DNA of 64,000 nucleotides, taken from NCBI GenBank assembly GCA_036493595.1, contig DASXPN010000067.1, forward strand, positions 1 through 64,000, given 5' to 3'. The translations under genes and the position numbers were made by a program. This document shows positions 32,827 to 40,966 of the stretch, in pieces. This stretch comes from DATAES01 sp036493595 (GTDB lineage: Bacteria; Actinomycetota; Acidimicrobiia; Acidimicrobiales; JACDCH01). Position 1 is the stretch's first letter. Every line of letters starts with the position of its first letter. Below the pieces are notes generated by a model, which worked only from the letters and a program-made list of their open reading frames with translations, made no database searches and was not told the origin of the DNA.

Positions 32827-33755
32827 CACCCCTTGATCAGCGGCGCCACGTCCGCCGCGAAGGCCCGGATCTGATCACACAACTCGTCGCAGGTGCGGGA
32901 CCGGAAGCGCACCTGCACCTGATCGACGCCCATCTCCGCGTAGCCGCGTAGGTAGGCCGCGAGCTTGGACGGCTCGCCGGCCAGGCACCCCTTGCCCGTC
33001 TCCCACGCCGCGTCGCCGACGTAGAGAAACGGTGCGATCGCGCCGACGGTGAACGAACCGCCGCGCCCGGCCGCGGCACGCAGCTCCTCGAGGCGCGCGA
33101 TGGCTGCGGGCATGTCCTTCTTGAGCGTGCCCTGCGGCAGCCAACCGTCGCCGCGCTCGGCCGCCCGCCGGATCGCCGCGGGCGACGATCCACCGATCCA
33201 GATGGGTGGACCACCCGGTTGGATCGGTCGAGGACGTTGCGCGAAATCGCCCGCACCCCACTCATCGGCAAACGCAACCCGGATCTGGTCGATCGCCGCG
33301 TCGGTGGTGTTGCCGCGATCGGCGAACGACAGGCCGAGCAATTCGAACTCCGACTCGACGTGGCCGGCGCCGATGCCGAGGATCGCCCGTCCGCCGCTGA
33401 GCGCGTCGAGGGTCGAGAACGCTTTCGCAGTTTGGAGCGGATGGCGGTACGCGGGCACGAACACGTGACTCAAGAGCCGCACGTTGTCGGTGCGGGCGGC
33501 AAGCCAGCTCAACGTGGCGACGGTGTCGTACCACGTGGTGTTCATCGTCGTTGCGTTGGCGCGCGGGATGGCGACGTGATCGCACACGGCGACGTAGTCG
33601 AACCCGCTCTCGTCACAGGCGCGACTGACGGCAGCCAACTCGAGCGCGCCGGCGTCGCTCTCCCACTCCTCGACGAAATAGGTGCTCTGCGCCTGCACCG
33701 GTAGCTGCATCCCGTATCGGAGCGGCTCGCGGTTCCTGGTGTTCGTCTCGCTCAC
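32826..33755 (-). CDS. LLM-class F420-dependent oxidoreductase
   Basis: A 309-residue LLM protein: LRYGMQLPVQAQSTYF, GFDYVAVCDHVAIPR, VRLLSHVFVPAYRHPLQTAKAFSTLDALSGGRAILGIGAGHVESEFELLG and GPPIWIGGSSPAAIRRAAERGDGWLPQG. It probably uses F420 for hydride transfer to or from a ketone, alcohol or alkene. GTG 33755 overlaps the preceding LLM stop (GTGA). Two adjacent but clearly different LLM genes start this operon, so they are not a recent tandem duplication. Confidence 0.85.
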   Translation of the reverse strand: MSETNTRNREPLRYGMQLPVQAQSTYFVEEWESDAGALELAAVSRACDESGFDYVAVCDHVAIPRANATTMNTTWYDTVATLSWLAARTDNVRLLSHVFVPAYRHPLQTAKAFSTLDALSGGRAILGIGAGHVESEFELLGLSFADRGNTTDAAIDQIRVAFADEWGAGDFAQRPRPIQPGGPPIWIGGSSPAAIRRAAERGDGWLPQGTLKKDMPAAIARLEELRAAAGRGGSFTVGAIAPFLYVGDAAWETGKGCLAGEPSKLAAYLRGYAEMGVDQVQVRFRSRTCDELCDQIRAFAADVAPLIKG

Positions 33756-34612
33756 CCGATGAACCTTCGGGCGAACAGGCGCAGTTGGTCCGTGGCCTTG
33801 TCGATGTCGCGCTCCCTGGTGGACAGGACGAGTCTCGTCGTGCCGTGCTTCTCCACGGTCGCGAGCCGTTCCTCGTCGAGTTGATCGAGCAGCCCGCCGA
33901 GCGTGAGCTCGATGGAGCGGTGGTCACGTCCCTCTCTGTCGGCGGCCTCCCTCATCTGGTCGAGACGAGTCGCGAGCATGTCGTCGTCGAGGCCGAGTGG
34001 ATGAAAGCCGTCGCCGATGCGTCCGGCGCGACGGGCGGCCGCCTCGCTGTGTCCGCCGATGTGGATCGGAATGGCTCGGGCCGGCTTCGGGAAGCTGCAT
34101 GCCCGTTCGAAATCGAAGAAGCGCCCGTGGAACGTCGCCTCGTCCTCGCGCCACAGCACGCGCATCGCTTCGATGCACTCATCGGTGCGGGCGCCGCGCG
34201 TCGCGGGGTCGACGTCCATCGCCTCGAGCTCTTCGCGGAGCCAGCCCACGCCGACGCCGACCACGAGCCGTTCGTGCGAGAGGCGATCGACGGTCGCCAA
34301 CCGCTTCGCCAGCTGCACGGGGTGGTGTTCGGGCAGCACGAGAATGCCCGTGCCCAGCTTGAGCGTCGCCGTCGCGCCGGCGACGAACGCGAGCAGGTCG
34401 AGCGGATCGGGGATGTCGGCGTCGTCGGGCAACGTCATACGACCGGTGTCGCTGTACGGGTAACGGCTCGTGTAGCCGGCCACGACGACGACGTGCTCGG
34501 CGGTGTAGAGCGACTCGAATCCGCTGGACTCCGCGGCGCGGGCGAACGCCGTGATCCATTCGGGGTCGGCCGTCACGCCGGTGCGGTACGGAGGCAGCAG
34601 GCCGAATTGCAC
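33752..34612 (-). CDS. LLM-class F420-dependent oxidoreductase (TIGR03619 type), first gene of operon
   Basis: A 286-residue protein: MQFGLLPPYRTGV, GFESLYTAEHVVVVAGY, LKLGTGILVLPEHHPVQLAKRLATVDRLSHERLVVGVGVGWLREELEAMDVDPATRGARTDE and PIHIGGHSEAAARRAGRIGDGFHPLG. The VGVGWLREE...RGARTDE string is typical of the TIGR03619 F420 group. It heads the five-gene minus operon and diverges from the thiolase at 34667 across only 54 bases, where no KstR-type box or type-2 palindrome was found. Confidence 0.87.
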   Translation of the reverse strand: MQFGLLPPYRTGVTADPEWITAFARAAESSGFESLYTAEHVVVVAGYTSRYPYSDTGRMTLPDDADIPDPLDLLAFVAGATATLKLGTGILVLPEHHPVQLAKRLATVDRLSHERLVVGVGVGWLREELEAMDVDPATRGARTDECIEAMRVLWREDEATFHGRFFDFERACSFPKPARAIPIHIGGHSEAAARRAGRIGDGFHPLGLDDDMLATRLDQMREAADREGRDHRSIELTLGGLLDQLDEERLATVEKHGTTRLVLSTRERDIDKATDQLRLFARRFIG

Positions 34613-34666
34613 AGACCGATGGTGGCCTCGCTGGCCGTCTCACCGCCAGCGCAGTAGAACGGCGTG

Positions 34667-35869
34667 ATGCCTGAAGCCGTCATCGTCTCCACCGCCCGCA
34701 CACCGATCGGTCGCGCCAACAAGGGTTCACTCGTCGACTGCCGTCCCGACGACCTCACCGCGCACATCATCAAAGCGGCGCTCGGAAAGGTGCCACAACT
34801 CGATCCGCAGTCGATCGACGACGTGATCACGGGTTGCGGACAGCCCGGGGGTGAGTCGGGTTACAACGTTGCTCGCGTCGCCGCGATCCTCGCGGGGATG
34901 CCCGACGTGCCGGGCGTGACCGTGAACCGCTACTGCTCGTCGTCGTTGCAGGGCATCCGCATGGCGGCCCACGCGATCAAGGCGGGCGAGGGCGATGCCT
35001 TCGTGTGCGCCGGTGTCGAGACTGTGTCGCGGTTCCAGTTCGGCGCCGCGGACACGGGCCCGCGCAATCCCCAGTTCGCCGAAGCGACCGAGCGCTCGAA
35101 GGAGCGCAGCAACGGCGCGTCGTCGTGGGAACCGCCGGCCGGCCTTCCTGACATCTACATCGCCATGGGCCAGACGGCGGAAAACGTCCGGCTGGCCGAG
35201 AACGTGGGCCGTCAGGAGATGGACGAGTTCGCCGCTCGGTCGCAGCAGCTGGCGGTCGAGTCGCAGAAGAACGGTTTCTTCGAACGCGAGATCGTCCCGG
35301 TGACGCTTCCGGACGGCACGGTCGTGGCGAAGGACGACGGCCCTCGCGAAGGCACGACCGCCGAGAAGCTGGCGGAGCTGAAGCCCGTGTTCCGTCCCGA
35401 CGGCGAGGTGACCGCCGGCAACGCCTGTCCGCTGAACGACGGCGCCGCCGCCGTGATCGTCATGTCCGACACGAAGGCGAACGAGCTCGGTATCACGCCG
35501 CTCGCTCGCATCGTGGCGTCGGGCGTGTCGGGCCTCAACCCGGAGATCATGGGCCTCGGACCGATCGAGGCCTGCCGCCAGGCGCTGGCCCGAGCCGGCA
35601 TGACGATCGACGAGATCGATCTCGTCGAGATCAACGAGGCGTTCGCCGCGCAGGTCATCCCGTCGGCGAAGCACCTCGGCATCCCGTGGGAGAAGCTCAA
35701 CGTCAACGGCGGCTCGATCGCCCTCGGCCACCCCTTCGGCATGACCGGCTCCCGCATCATGACCACCCTGCTCAACGGCCTCGAGGACGCAGACAAGCGC
35801 TTCGGCCTCGAGTCGATGTGCGTCGGCGGCGGCCAGGGCATGGCCATGATCGTCGAGCGCCTCAACTAG
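34667..35869 (+). CDS. Acetyl-CoA acyltransferase (thiolase), possibly steroid side-chain FadA5-like
   Basis: A 400-residue degradative thiolase. The nucleophile is Cys90 in VNRYCSSSLQGIRMAA; the other active-site motifs are NEAFAAQV, GHPFGMTGSRIM (His) and CVGGGQG (acid/base Cys). The loop before the nucleophile has SSS where many thiolases have GSG. It would cleave 3-ketoacyl-CoA from side-chain beta-oxidation; FadA5 is the steroid prototype, but identity with it cannot be proven by eye. ATG 34667 directly follows a GTG. Its last four bases overlap the convergent DUF559 gene, whose 3' end is built from a repeat element. Confidence 0.87.
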   Translation: MPEAVIVSTARTPIGRANKGSLVDCRPDDLTAHIIKAALGKVPQLDPQSIDDVITGCGQPGGESGYNVARVAAILAGMPDVPGVTVNRYCSSSLQGIRMAAHAIKAGEGDAFVCAGVETVSRFQFGAADTGPRNPQFAEATERSKERSNGASSWEPPAGLPDIYIAMGQTAENVRLAENVGRQEMDEFAARSQQLAVESQKNGFFEREIVPVTLPDGTVVAKDDGPREGTTAEKLAELKPVFRPDGEVTAGNACPLNDGAAAVIVMSDTKANELGITPLARIVASGVSGLNPEIMGLGPIEACRQALARAGMTIDEIDLVEINEAFAAQVIPSAKHLGIPWEKLNVNGGSIALGHPFGMTGSRIMTTLLNGLEDADKRFGLESMCVGGGQGMAMIVERLN

Positions 35870-36873
35870 CTGAGCGAATGTTGGTTCCATTGTGGGGCTA
35901 TGGCCCCACAATGGACCCGGAGTTGGCGGACGAACGACTCGGGCCGACTCACGAGATCGCCGTACTTCACGCGCCAGACCTTCAATCCGAGCGCCGTGAG
36001 CCGGCCGTCACGAGCGCCGTCAGCGGCCTGATCGAGCGGACCATCGTGCCAGGACCCGTCGATCTCGAGGACGAGGCCTGGTTGGCGCCAGAGGAAGTCG
36101 ACGTTGCCGATCCACCCGGCCGCGTCGCTCACTGGAACCTGGCGCTCGGGCTCAGGCAGACCGAACGTCTCGACGAGCTCCATCACCAGACTCTCGCCGT
36201 CCGACTGCGGCGCGACGTAGTGGGGCCCGATCTTGGCCACGAGCTCCCTCGTCACCGCGCTCCCGGGACGACCCCGCTTGCCGATCGTCGCCACCACTCC
36301 GGCGAGTTGTCCCAATGTCAGGCCGCGGCGCGCGAGCGCATCGTTCAGGACACGTGTCATCAACGTCGCGTGAAGTTGCCGGCCGTCGTCGTTGCGCCGG
36401 AGACCGGGATCGGGATCGCCACACAGGTCGAAACACGTTCGCGCCACCGTCGTCACCGGAAAGCCCGCGACCACCGTGCGGTGAACCGTCGGCATGTCCG
36501 CGCTGCGATGCAGCCGGGCGAGCGTCACCTTGTGATCGTGTTGCTCGCGCCCTGTGACCTCCACTGCGTTGTGGTCGCGGTAGCGCCAGAAGCCGTGGAG
36601 TTGCGCCGCCGACCGGTGACTCAGCACGGCTCCGTCGCCGGCGTCGAACAGTGCCGCCTGCAGCTGTGCATGCCACGTCCACGGATGATCGGTGACCCGG
36701 TAGATGTCGGGCTTGAGACGGGCAATCCGGCGCGTGCCGACCCGATGGCGAAGTGCGTCGACGGTCACGCCCCGCCGTCGGACCTGCGCGCCCGTCAGCA
36801 CACCGTGCTGCGCCAGCCCCAGATTGGTAATGATCTCGTCCACTTCCCGTGCATTCACATGTATTTCATACAC
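35866..36873 (-). CDS. AbiEi-antitoxin-like wHTH plus DUF559 protein with repeat-encoded C-terminus
   Basis: A 335-residue protein. The N-terminus is a winged-helix AbiEi-antitoxin-type domain (GVLTGAQVRRRGVTVDALRHRVGTRRIARLKPDIYRV). Residues ~235-315 are the DUF559 Vsr/restriction-endonuclease-like fold (GNVDFLWRQPGLVLEIDGSWHDG, GLKVWRVKYGDLV). Such proteins are very common in actinobacteria, with no toxin partner and unknown function. The last ~17 residues (VHCGAIAPQWNQHSLS and flanking) are translated from intergenic repeat copy 3, and the stop lies in the 3' end of the convergent thiolase. The original stop was evidently lost to the repeat. The start is GTG 36873; GTG 36858 is an alternative. 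Confidence 0.75.
   Translation of the reverse strand: MYEIHVNAREVDEIITNLGLAQHGVLTGAQVRRRGVTVDALRHRVGTRRIARLKPDIYRVTDHPWTWHAQLQAALFDAGDGAVLSHRSAAQLHGFWRYRDHNAVEVTGREQHDHKVTLARLHRSADMPTVHRTVVAGFPVTTVARTCFDLCGDPDPGLRRNDDGRQLHATLMTRVLNDALARRGLTLGQLAGVVATIGKRGRPGSAVTRELVAKIGPHYVAPQSDGESLVMELVETFGLPEPERQVPVSDAAGWIGNVDFLWRQPGLVLEIDGSWHDGPLDQAADGARDGRLTALGLKVWRVKYGDLVSRPESFVRQLRVHCGAIAPQWNQHSLS
35876..35924 (+). repeat. Intergenic palindromic repeat, copy 3
   Basis: The forward form, GAATGTTGGTT...ACCCGGAGTT. The core at 35887-35914 has perfect 12-bp arms (CCATTGTGGGGC / GCCCCACAATGG) around TATG. It lies 7 bases after the thiolase stop and inside the 3' coding end of the convergent DUF559 gene, the only copy that is translated. 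Confidence 0.85.
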
Positions 36874-36892
36874 CGTCCGTCAACACCGAACC

Positions 36893-36937
36893 GCGGGTCC
36901 ATTCCGGGGCCATGGCCCCGGAATGGCACCAACATTC
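36893..36937 (-). repeat. Intergenic palindromic repeat, copy 4
   Basis: The reverse form, GCGGGTCC...CACCAACATTC. The core at 36899-36926 is a 28-bp perfect palindrome. Relative to copy 3 the stem carries GT to CC on the left and the matching AC to GG on the right, a compensatory double change. It follows the 3' end of the SDR at 36971 and precedes the DUF559 start on the same strand. Confidence 0.85.
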
Positions 36938-36970
36938 GGGCTGGAGGGCGGCGAGGTGCCGTCGACGGGA

Positions 36971-37888
36971 CTAGGCGCCGTAGACGGGGCGGGGGGTGGG
37001 TGACTGGGCCAGCAGGGCGGGGATCACCGGCGTGAGCTCGGCCGGGTCCCAGCGGGCGCCGATGTCCTCGGCGGCCCTCACCTGCCAGCCGTCGGCGACG
37101 GCGACCTTGCCGCCCTCGACTTCGAAGACGCGGCCGGTCACGTCCCGCGACAGGGTCGAGCCGAGCCACACCACCAGAGGCGAGATGTTCTCCGGTGCCA
37201 TCGCGTCGAATGAACCTGACCCTTCCGCGGGCGCAGCCATCATCTCGGCGAAGGCGGTTTCGGTCATGCGGGTCCGCGCCGAGGGTGCGATCGCGTTCGC
37301 GGTCACGCCGTAACGACCGAGCTCGGCGGACTGCACCATCGTGAGTCCGGCGATGCCCGCTTTCGCGGCCGAGTACGCGGCTTGGCCGACCGAACCGAGC
37401 AGGCCCGCGCCCGACGTCGTGTTGACGATGCGGGCGTCGACCGTCTCGGGTCCTGACGACTTCGCGATGTCGCGCCAGTACGCGGCCGCCCAGCGCGCCA
37501 CGCAGAAGTGTCCCTTCAAGTGGACGCGCACGACCGCGTCCCACTCGTCCTCCGTCGCGTTGACGAACATGCGGTCGCGCACGAACCCGGCGTTGTTGAC
37601 GACGACGTCCAAGCCGCCGAACGTCGAGACGGCGGTGTTGACCAACCGCTGCGCCCCCTCCCAGTCGGCCACGTCGTCGCCGTTGACGACGGCACGACCA
37701 CCGAGGCCGTCGACGATCTCCTCGACGACCTCCTGCGCGGGCGACGCGGATCCACCCGTGCCGTCGAGCTCGGCCCCGATGTCGTTCACGACGACGGCCG
37801 CACCCTGGCGGGCGAACTCGAGCGCGTGGGCGCGGCCGATCCCTCGGCCCGCACCGGTCACGATGACAACTCGGCCCTCACAGATCAT
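36971..37888 (-). CDS. SDR, MFE-2-type 3-hydroxyacyl-CoA dehydrogenase
   Basis: A 305-residue SDR paralogous to the one at 14062: VTGAGRGIGRAHALEFARQGAAVVVNDIGAELDGTGGSASPAQEVVEEIVDGLGG, VVVNNAGFVRDRMF, and RIVNTTSGAGLLGSVGQAAYSAAKAGIAGLT with the Ser-Tyr-Lys triad. The long GAELDGTGGSASPAQ insert marks the MFE-2 group, which oxidises (3R)-hydroxyacyl-CoA. A transcription unit of its own, diverging from the LLM operon at 37957 and ending at repeat copy 4. Confidence 0.85.
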   Translation of the reverse strand: MICEGRVVIVTGAGRGIGRAHALEFARQGAAVVVNDIGAELDGTGGSASPAQEVVEEIVDGLGGRAVVNGDDVADWEGAQRLVNTAVSTFGGLDVVVNNAGFVRDRMFVNATEDEWDAVVRVHLKGHFCVARWAAAYWRDIAKSSGPETVDARIVNTTSGAGLLGSVGQAAYSAAKAGIAGLTMVQSAELGRYGVTANAIAPSARTRMTETAFAEMMAAPAEGSGSFDAMAPENISPLVVWLGSTLSRDVTGRVFEVEGGKVAVADGWQVRAAEDIGARWDPAELTPVIPALLAQSPTPRPVYGA

Positions 37889-37956
37889 GGCGGGCGATGG
37901 TACGGCAGCATGCGCGGCGCGGCGGAAGGTTCGGACCGTCTGGAAGACTCCGGCCC

Positions 37957-38808
37957 ATGCGCTACGGGGTCACGATGTTCGTCACCGACGTGTCCATGGG
38001 AATGATCGAGTTGACGCAGGCCGCGTCCGAACGGGGCCTCGACTCGGTCTGGCTCCCCGAACACACGCACATCCCCACGAGTCGCCGCACGCCGTACCCG
38101 GGTACCGCCGACGGCCAGCTTCCCGACGAGTACCGGCGCTGCCTCGACCCTTTCGTCGCGCTCACGGCCGCGGCGATGGCGGCGCCGACGATCCGAGTCG
38201 GCACCGGCATCCTGCTCGTCGCGCAACACGATCCGATCGTCGCGGCGAAGGCGGCCGCCACCCTCGACCTCATCTCGAACGGACGGCTCTCGCTCGGCAT
38301 CGGGTTCGGTTGGAACGAGGACGAGATGAACGACCACGGCGTCGAGTACCGAACGCGCCGCGCCAAGGCTCGAGAGCACGTCCTCGCCATGCGCCAGCTC
38401 TGGACTGAGGAAACGGCGAGCTTCCACGGCGAGTACGTGCAGTTCGAGTCGACGTGGCAGTGGCCCAAGCCGGTGCAGCGCAACGGGCCACCGGTGCTCA
38501 TCGGGGGCGCGGCGGGGCCGAAGTTGTTCGAGCACATCGCCGACTACGCGGACGGTTGGATCCCGATCGGCGGCCGCGGCCTCACTGCCGCCCTCCCCGA
38601 ACTGCGTGAGGTCGTCGCCGCGCACGGGCGCGACCCGGATGACCTCGAGATCGTTCCGTTCGGATCGATTCCCGACCACGGCAAGCTCGATCACTTCGAG
38701 TCGATCGGTGTGACCGAGTGCGTGTTCATGTTGCCATCCGCCCCCGCCGATCAGATTCTGCCGCTGCTCGACAAGCAGGCGACGATCGTGGCCGAACGGC
38801 GAGCGTGA
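37957..38808 (+). CDS. LLM-class F420-dependent oxidoreductase (TIGR03619 type)
   Basis: A 283-residue LLM protein: MRYGVTMFVTDVSMGMIELTQAASERGLDSVWLPEHTHIPTSRRTPYPG, IRVGTGILLVAQHDPIVAAKAAATLDLISNGRLSLGIGFGWNEDEMNDHGV and PPVLIGGAAGPKLFEHIADYADGWIPIGG. The EHTHIP segment and GFGWNEDEM are standard for the F420 branch. ATG 37957 was chosen because family homology begins there. It heads a five-gene plus operon and overlaps the phosphatase gene by four bases (GTGA). Confidence 0.87.
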   Translation: MRYGVTMFVTDVSMGMIELTQAASERGLDSVWLPEHTHIPTSRRTPYPGTADGQLPDEYRRCLDPFVALTAAAMAAPTIRVGTGILLVAQHDPIVAAKAAATLDLISNGRLSLGIGFGWNEDEMNDHGVEYRTRRAKAREHVLAMRQLWTEETASFHGEYVQFESTWQWPKPVQRNGPPVLIGGAAGPKLFEHIADYADGWIPIGGRGLTAALPELREVVAAHGRDPDDLEIVPFGSIPDHGKLDHFESIGVTECVFMLPSAPADQILPLLDKQATIVAERRA

Positions 38809-39353
38809 CCAACGGCGACCCGACGGCCGATCCCGCACCCGCACTCACAACCTCGACCTCGACCTCGGCACCGTTGCGCATCTGCTTCGTTTGCTGGGGG
38901 AACATCTGTCGCTCGCCCGCGGCGGAGGCGATCATGCGTCGACTGGTGGACGAAGCCGGGCTCTCCGACCGCATCGCGGTGGACAGCGCCGGCACGAGTG
39001 GCGAGCACCTCGGCGAGCCCCCGGATCGGCGCACGATCAAGGAGGCCCGCCGCCGCGGGCTCGACGTCGAACACCATCGCGTGTGGCGGTTCGACACCGG
39101 CGACTTCGCTCGGTTCGATCTCGTTGCGGTCGTCGACCGCGCGAACGAGCAACGGCTGCACCAGCGAGCCGACACGGACGTTGCCGCGGCGAAGGTGAAG
39201 TTGCTGCGCTCGTACGTCGCCGATGATCCCTACGACGGGGAGATCCCCGACCCCTGGTACGGCGGCACCGAGGACTTCGTCCTCGCGTTCGATCTGATCG
39301 AAGAAGCGTGCGTCGCGCTCCTCGAGCAACTGCGGTGCGACCTGTCTTCGTGA
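38805..39353 (+). CDS. Low-molecular-weight protein-tyrosine-phosphatase family protein
   Basis: A 182-residue protein: a disordered N-terminal ~22 residues rich in Thr/Ser/Pro, then RICFVCWGNICRSPAAEAIM with the P-loop Cys30-x5-Arg36, and the general-acid region DDPYDGEIPDPWYGG. The nucleophile, Arg and Asp are all present, so it should be active. It is followed, with overlap, by a fructosamine-kinase-family gene. In other bacteria this pairing links LMW phosphatases to ribulosamine/erythrulosamine-phosphate removal (protein deglycation) rather than tyrosine signalling. Confidence 0.85.
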   Translation: MTNGDPTADPAPALTTSTSTSAPLRICFVCWGNICRSPAAEAIMRRLVDEAGLSDRIAVDSAGTSGEHLGEPPDRRTIKEARRRGLDVEHHRVWRFDTGDFARFDLVAVVDRANEQRLHQRADTDVAAAKVKLLRSYVADDPYDGEIPDPWYGGTEDFVLAFDLIEEACVALLEQLRCDLSS

Positions 39354-40084
39354 AGTCGCGCGTCGACGCGCCGCCCGACTTCTTTGCCGCCGAAGCCGCG
39401 GGACTGCGATGGCTCGCCGAGGCAACGCCGCACGGTGGTCCACGAGTGCCGACCGTCATCGACGTCAGCGAGCACGCGATCGAGATGGAACGCGTCGCGA
39501 CCGGACCGTGGTCGCCGCACGCTGACGACGTGTTCGGCCGAGCGCTGGCCGCCATGCACACACTCGGCGCGTCGTCGTTCGGCGCACCCGCGAACGGCTA
39601 CATCGGACCGCTCCCGCTCGACAACACACCGTCCGACGACTGGCCGTCGTTCTACGCGACGAGACGCATCGAGCCGTATCTGCGGGACGCGATCGACGGC
39701 GGCTCGATGCCCGCATCCGCGGTCTCGACGTTCGACCGGTTGTGCGCGCGCTTGGACGATCTCGCCGGCCCGACCGAGCCACCAGCGCGCATCCACGGCG
39801 ACCTGTGGCGCGGCAACGTCCTCGCGGACACCGAGGCCAACCCGTGGGTGATCGACCCGGCTGCTCACGGCGGACACCGCGAGACCGACCTCGCCATGAT
39901 GCGCCTCTTCGGCGGCTTCGGACCTCGGTGCTACGCCGCCTACGAGGAGGCAAGCCCACTCGCCGCCGATCACGAAGACCGTGTCGCGCTGCACCAGTTG
40001 CATCCCCTGCTCGTGCACGCCGTCCTGTTCGGCAGCAGCTACGGCGCCGATGCGCTCCGGCTCGCCCGCCGTTACGTCTCCTGA
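39335..40084 (+). CDS. Fructosamine/ketosamine 3-kinase family protein, short actinobacterial type
   Basis: About 249 residues from GTG 39335 (GTG 39308 is possible). It opens at the VFVKSR strand and therefore lacks roughly the first 40 residues seen in longer enzymes, a form that other actinobacteria also seem to use. Intact catalytic signatures are ARIHGDLWRGNVL and WVIDPAAHGGHRETDLAMMRLFGGF, with the GDLW Asp and the DP metal ligand. It would phosphorylate ketosamines formed by protein or amine glycation; the adjacent LMW phosphatase would act on related 5-phosphate adducts. It overlaps that gene by 19 bases. Confidence 0.82.
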   Translation: MRPVFVKSRVDAPPDFFAAEAAGLRWLAEATPHGGPRVPTVIDVSEHAIEMERVATGPWSPHADDVFGRALAAMHTLGASSFGAPANGYIGPLPLDNTPSDDWPSFYATRRIEPYLRDAIDGGSMPASAVSTFDRLCARLDDLAGPTEPPARIHGDLWRGNVLADTEANPWVIDPAAHGGHRETDLAMMRLFGGFGPRCYAAYEEASPLAADHEDRVALHQLHPLLVHAVLFGSSYGADALRLARRYVS

Positions 40085-40126
40085 CGCGGCGTCTCCCGGG
40101 AGCGATCTCCGCGCGAGAGTGAGGCC

Positions 40127-40966
40127 ATGCGCTTCGCCATCAAGACCTCACCCCAGCACACGACGTATGCCGACATGCTCGCCGTGTGGCAGGCGGCTGA
40201 CGACATCGAGCTGTTCGAGTCGGGGTGGACGTTCGATCACTTCTATCCGATCTTCTCGGACCACACGGGCCCCTGCCTCGAGGGCTGGGTGACCACAACC
40301 GCGCTCGCGCAGGCGACGAAGCGGTTGCGGGTGGGCGTGCTCGTGACCGGCAACGTGTACCGGCATCCCGCAGTGCTGGCGAACATGGCGGCCAGCCTCG
40401 ACGTGATCTCGAACGGCCGGCTCGAGTTCGGCATCGGCGCCGGTTGGAACCAGCAGGAATGCGACGCGTACGGCATCGAGCTCCCACCGCTGCGCCAGCG
40501 CTTCGACATGTTCGACGAGGCCGTGGAGGTCATGGTCAAGCTGCTGACGGAGACAAAGGCCGACTTCGCCGGCAAGCACTACCAACTCACGGAGGCGTAC
40601 TGCGAGCCCAAGCCCGTGCAGCAACCGCATCCTCCGATCGTCATCGGCGGTGGTGGTGAGAAGCGGACGTTGCGCACGGTTGCACGGTGGGCGCAGCACT
40701 GGAACGTGCCCGGCGGCGGCGTGGACGTCTTCACCCACAAGCGCGACGTGTTGCACGTGCATTGCAAGGACATCGGGCGCGACCCGAGCGAGATCATGAC
40801 GTCGACCCACTTGCGGCTCGACCCGAACAACATCGACTCGATCGTGGCGGAAGCGTCGGCGTTCGCCGAAGTCGGGCTCGATCTCGGCATCGTCTCCCTC
40901 CCGCCGCCGCACACGCCGGCCGTGCTCGAGCCACTCGCGAACGCGCTGGCGCCGCTGGCCGGTTGA
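40127..40966 (+). CDS. LLM-class F420-dependent oxidoreductase (TIGR03560-like)
   Basis: A 279-residue protein: MRFAIKTSPQHTTYADMLAVWQAADDIELFESGWTFDHFYPIF, LRVGVLVTGNVYRHPAVLANMAASLDVISNGRLEFGIGAGWNQQECDAYGIELPPL and PPIVIGGGGEKRTLRTVARWAQHWNVPGG. It is the same subgroup as the LLM half of the fusion at 29526. The stop overlaps the TrmH start (TTGA), a tight coupling of an oxidoreductase with an RNA methyltransferase that probably reflects genome compaction rather than function. Confidence 0.85.
   Translation: MRFAIKTSPQHTTYADMLAVWQAADDIELFESGWTFDHFYPIFSDHTGPCLEGWVTTTALAQATKRLRVGVLVTGNVYRHPAVLANMAASLDVISNGRLEFGIGAGWNQQECDAYGIELPPLRQRFDMFDEAVEVMVKLLTETKADFAGKHYQLTEAYCEPKPVQQPHPPIVIGGGGEKRTLRTVARWAQHWNVPGGGVDVFTHKRDVLHVHCKDIGRDPSEIMTSTHLRLDPNNIDSIVAEASAFAEVGLDLGIVSLPPPHTPAVLEPLANALAPLAG

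Noticed and set aside
35686..37035. Plus-strand open frame across repeats 3 and 4 and the DUF559 gene
   Set aside because: Antisense shadow. The recurring peptide translated from repeat copies is a by-product of the repeat, not a conserved protein domain.
40082..40102. CTGACG-cgg-CGTCTC, resembling the type-2 operator
   Set aside because: The right half fails at two bases and the site is at a stop codon inside an operon, not between divergent promoters.
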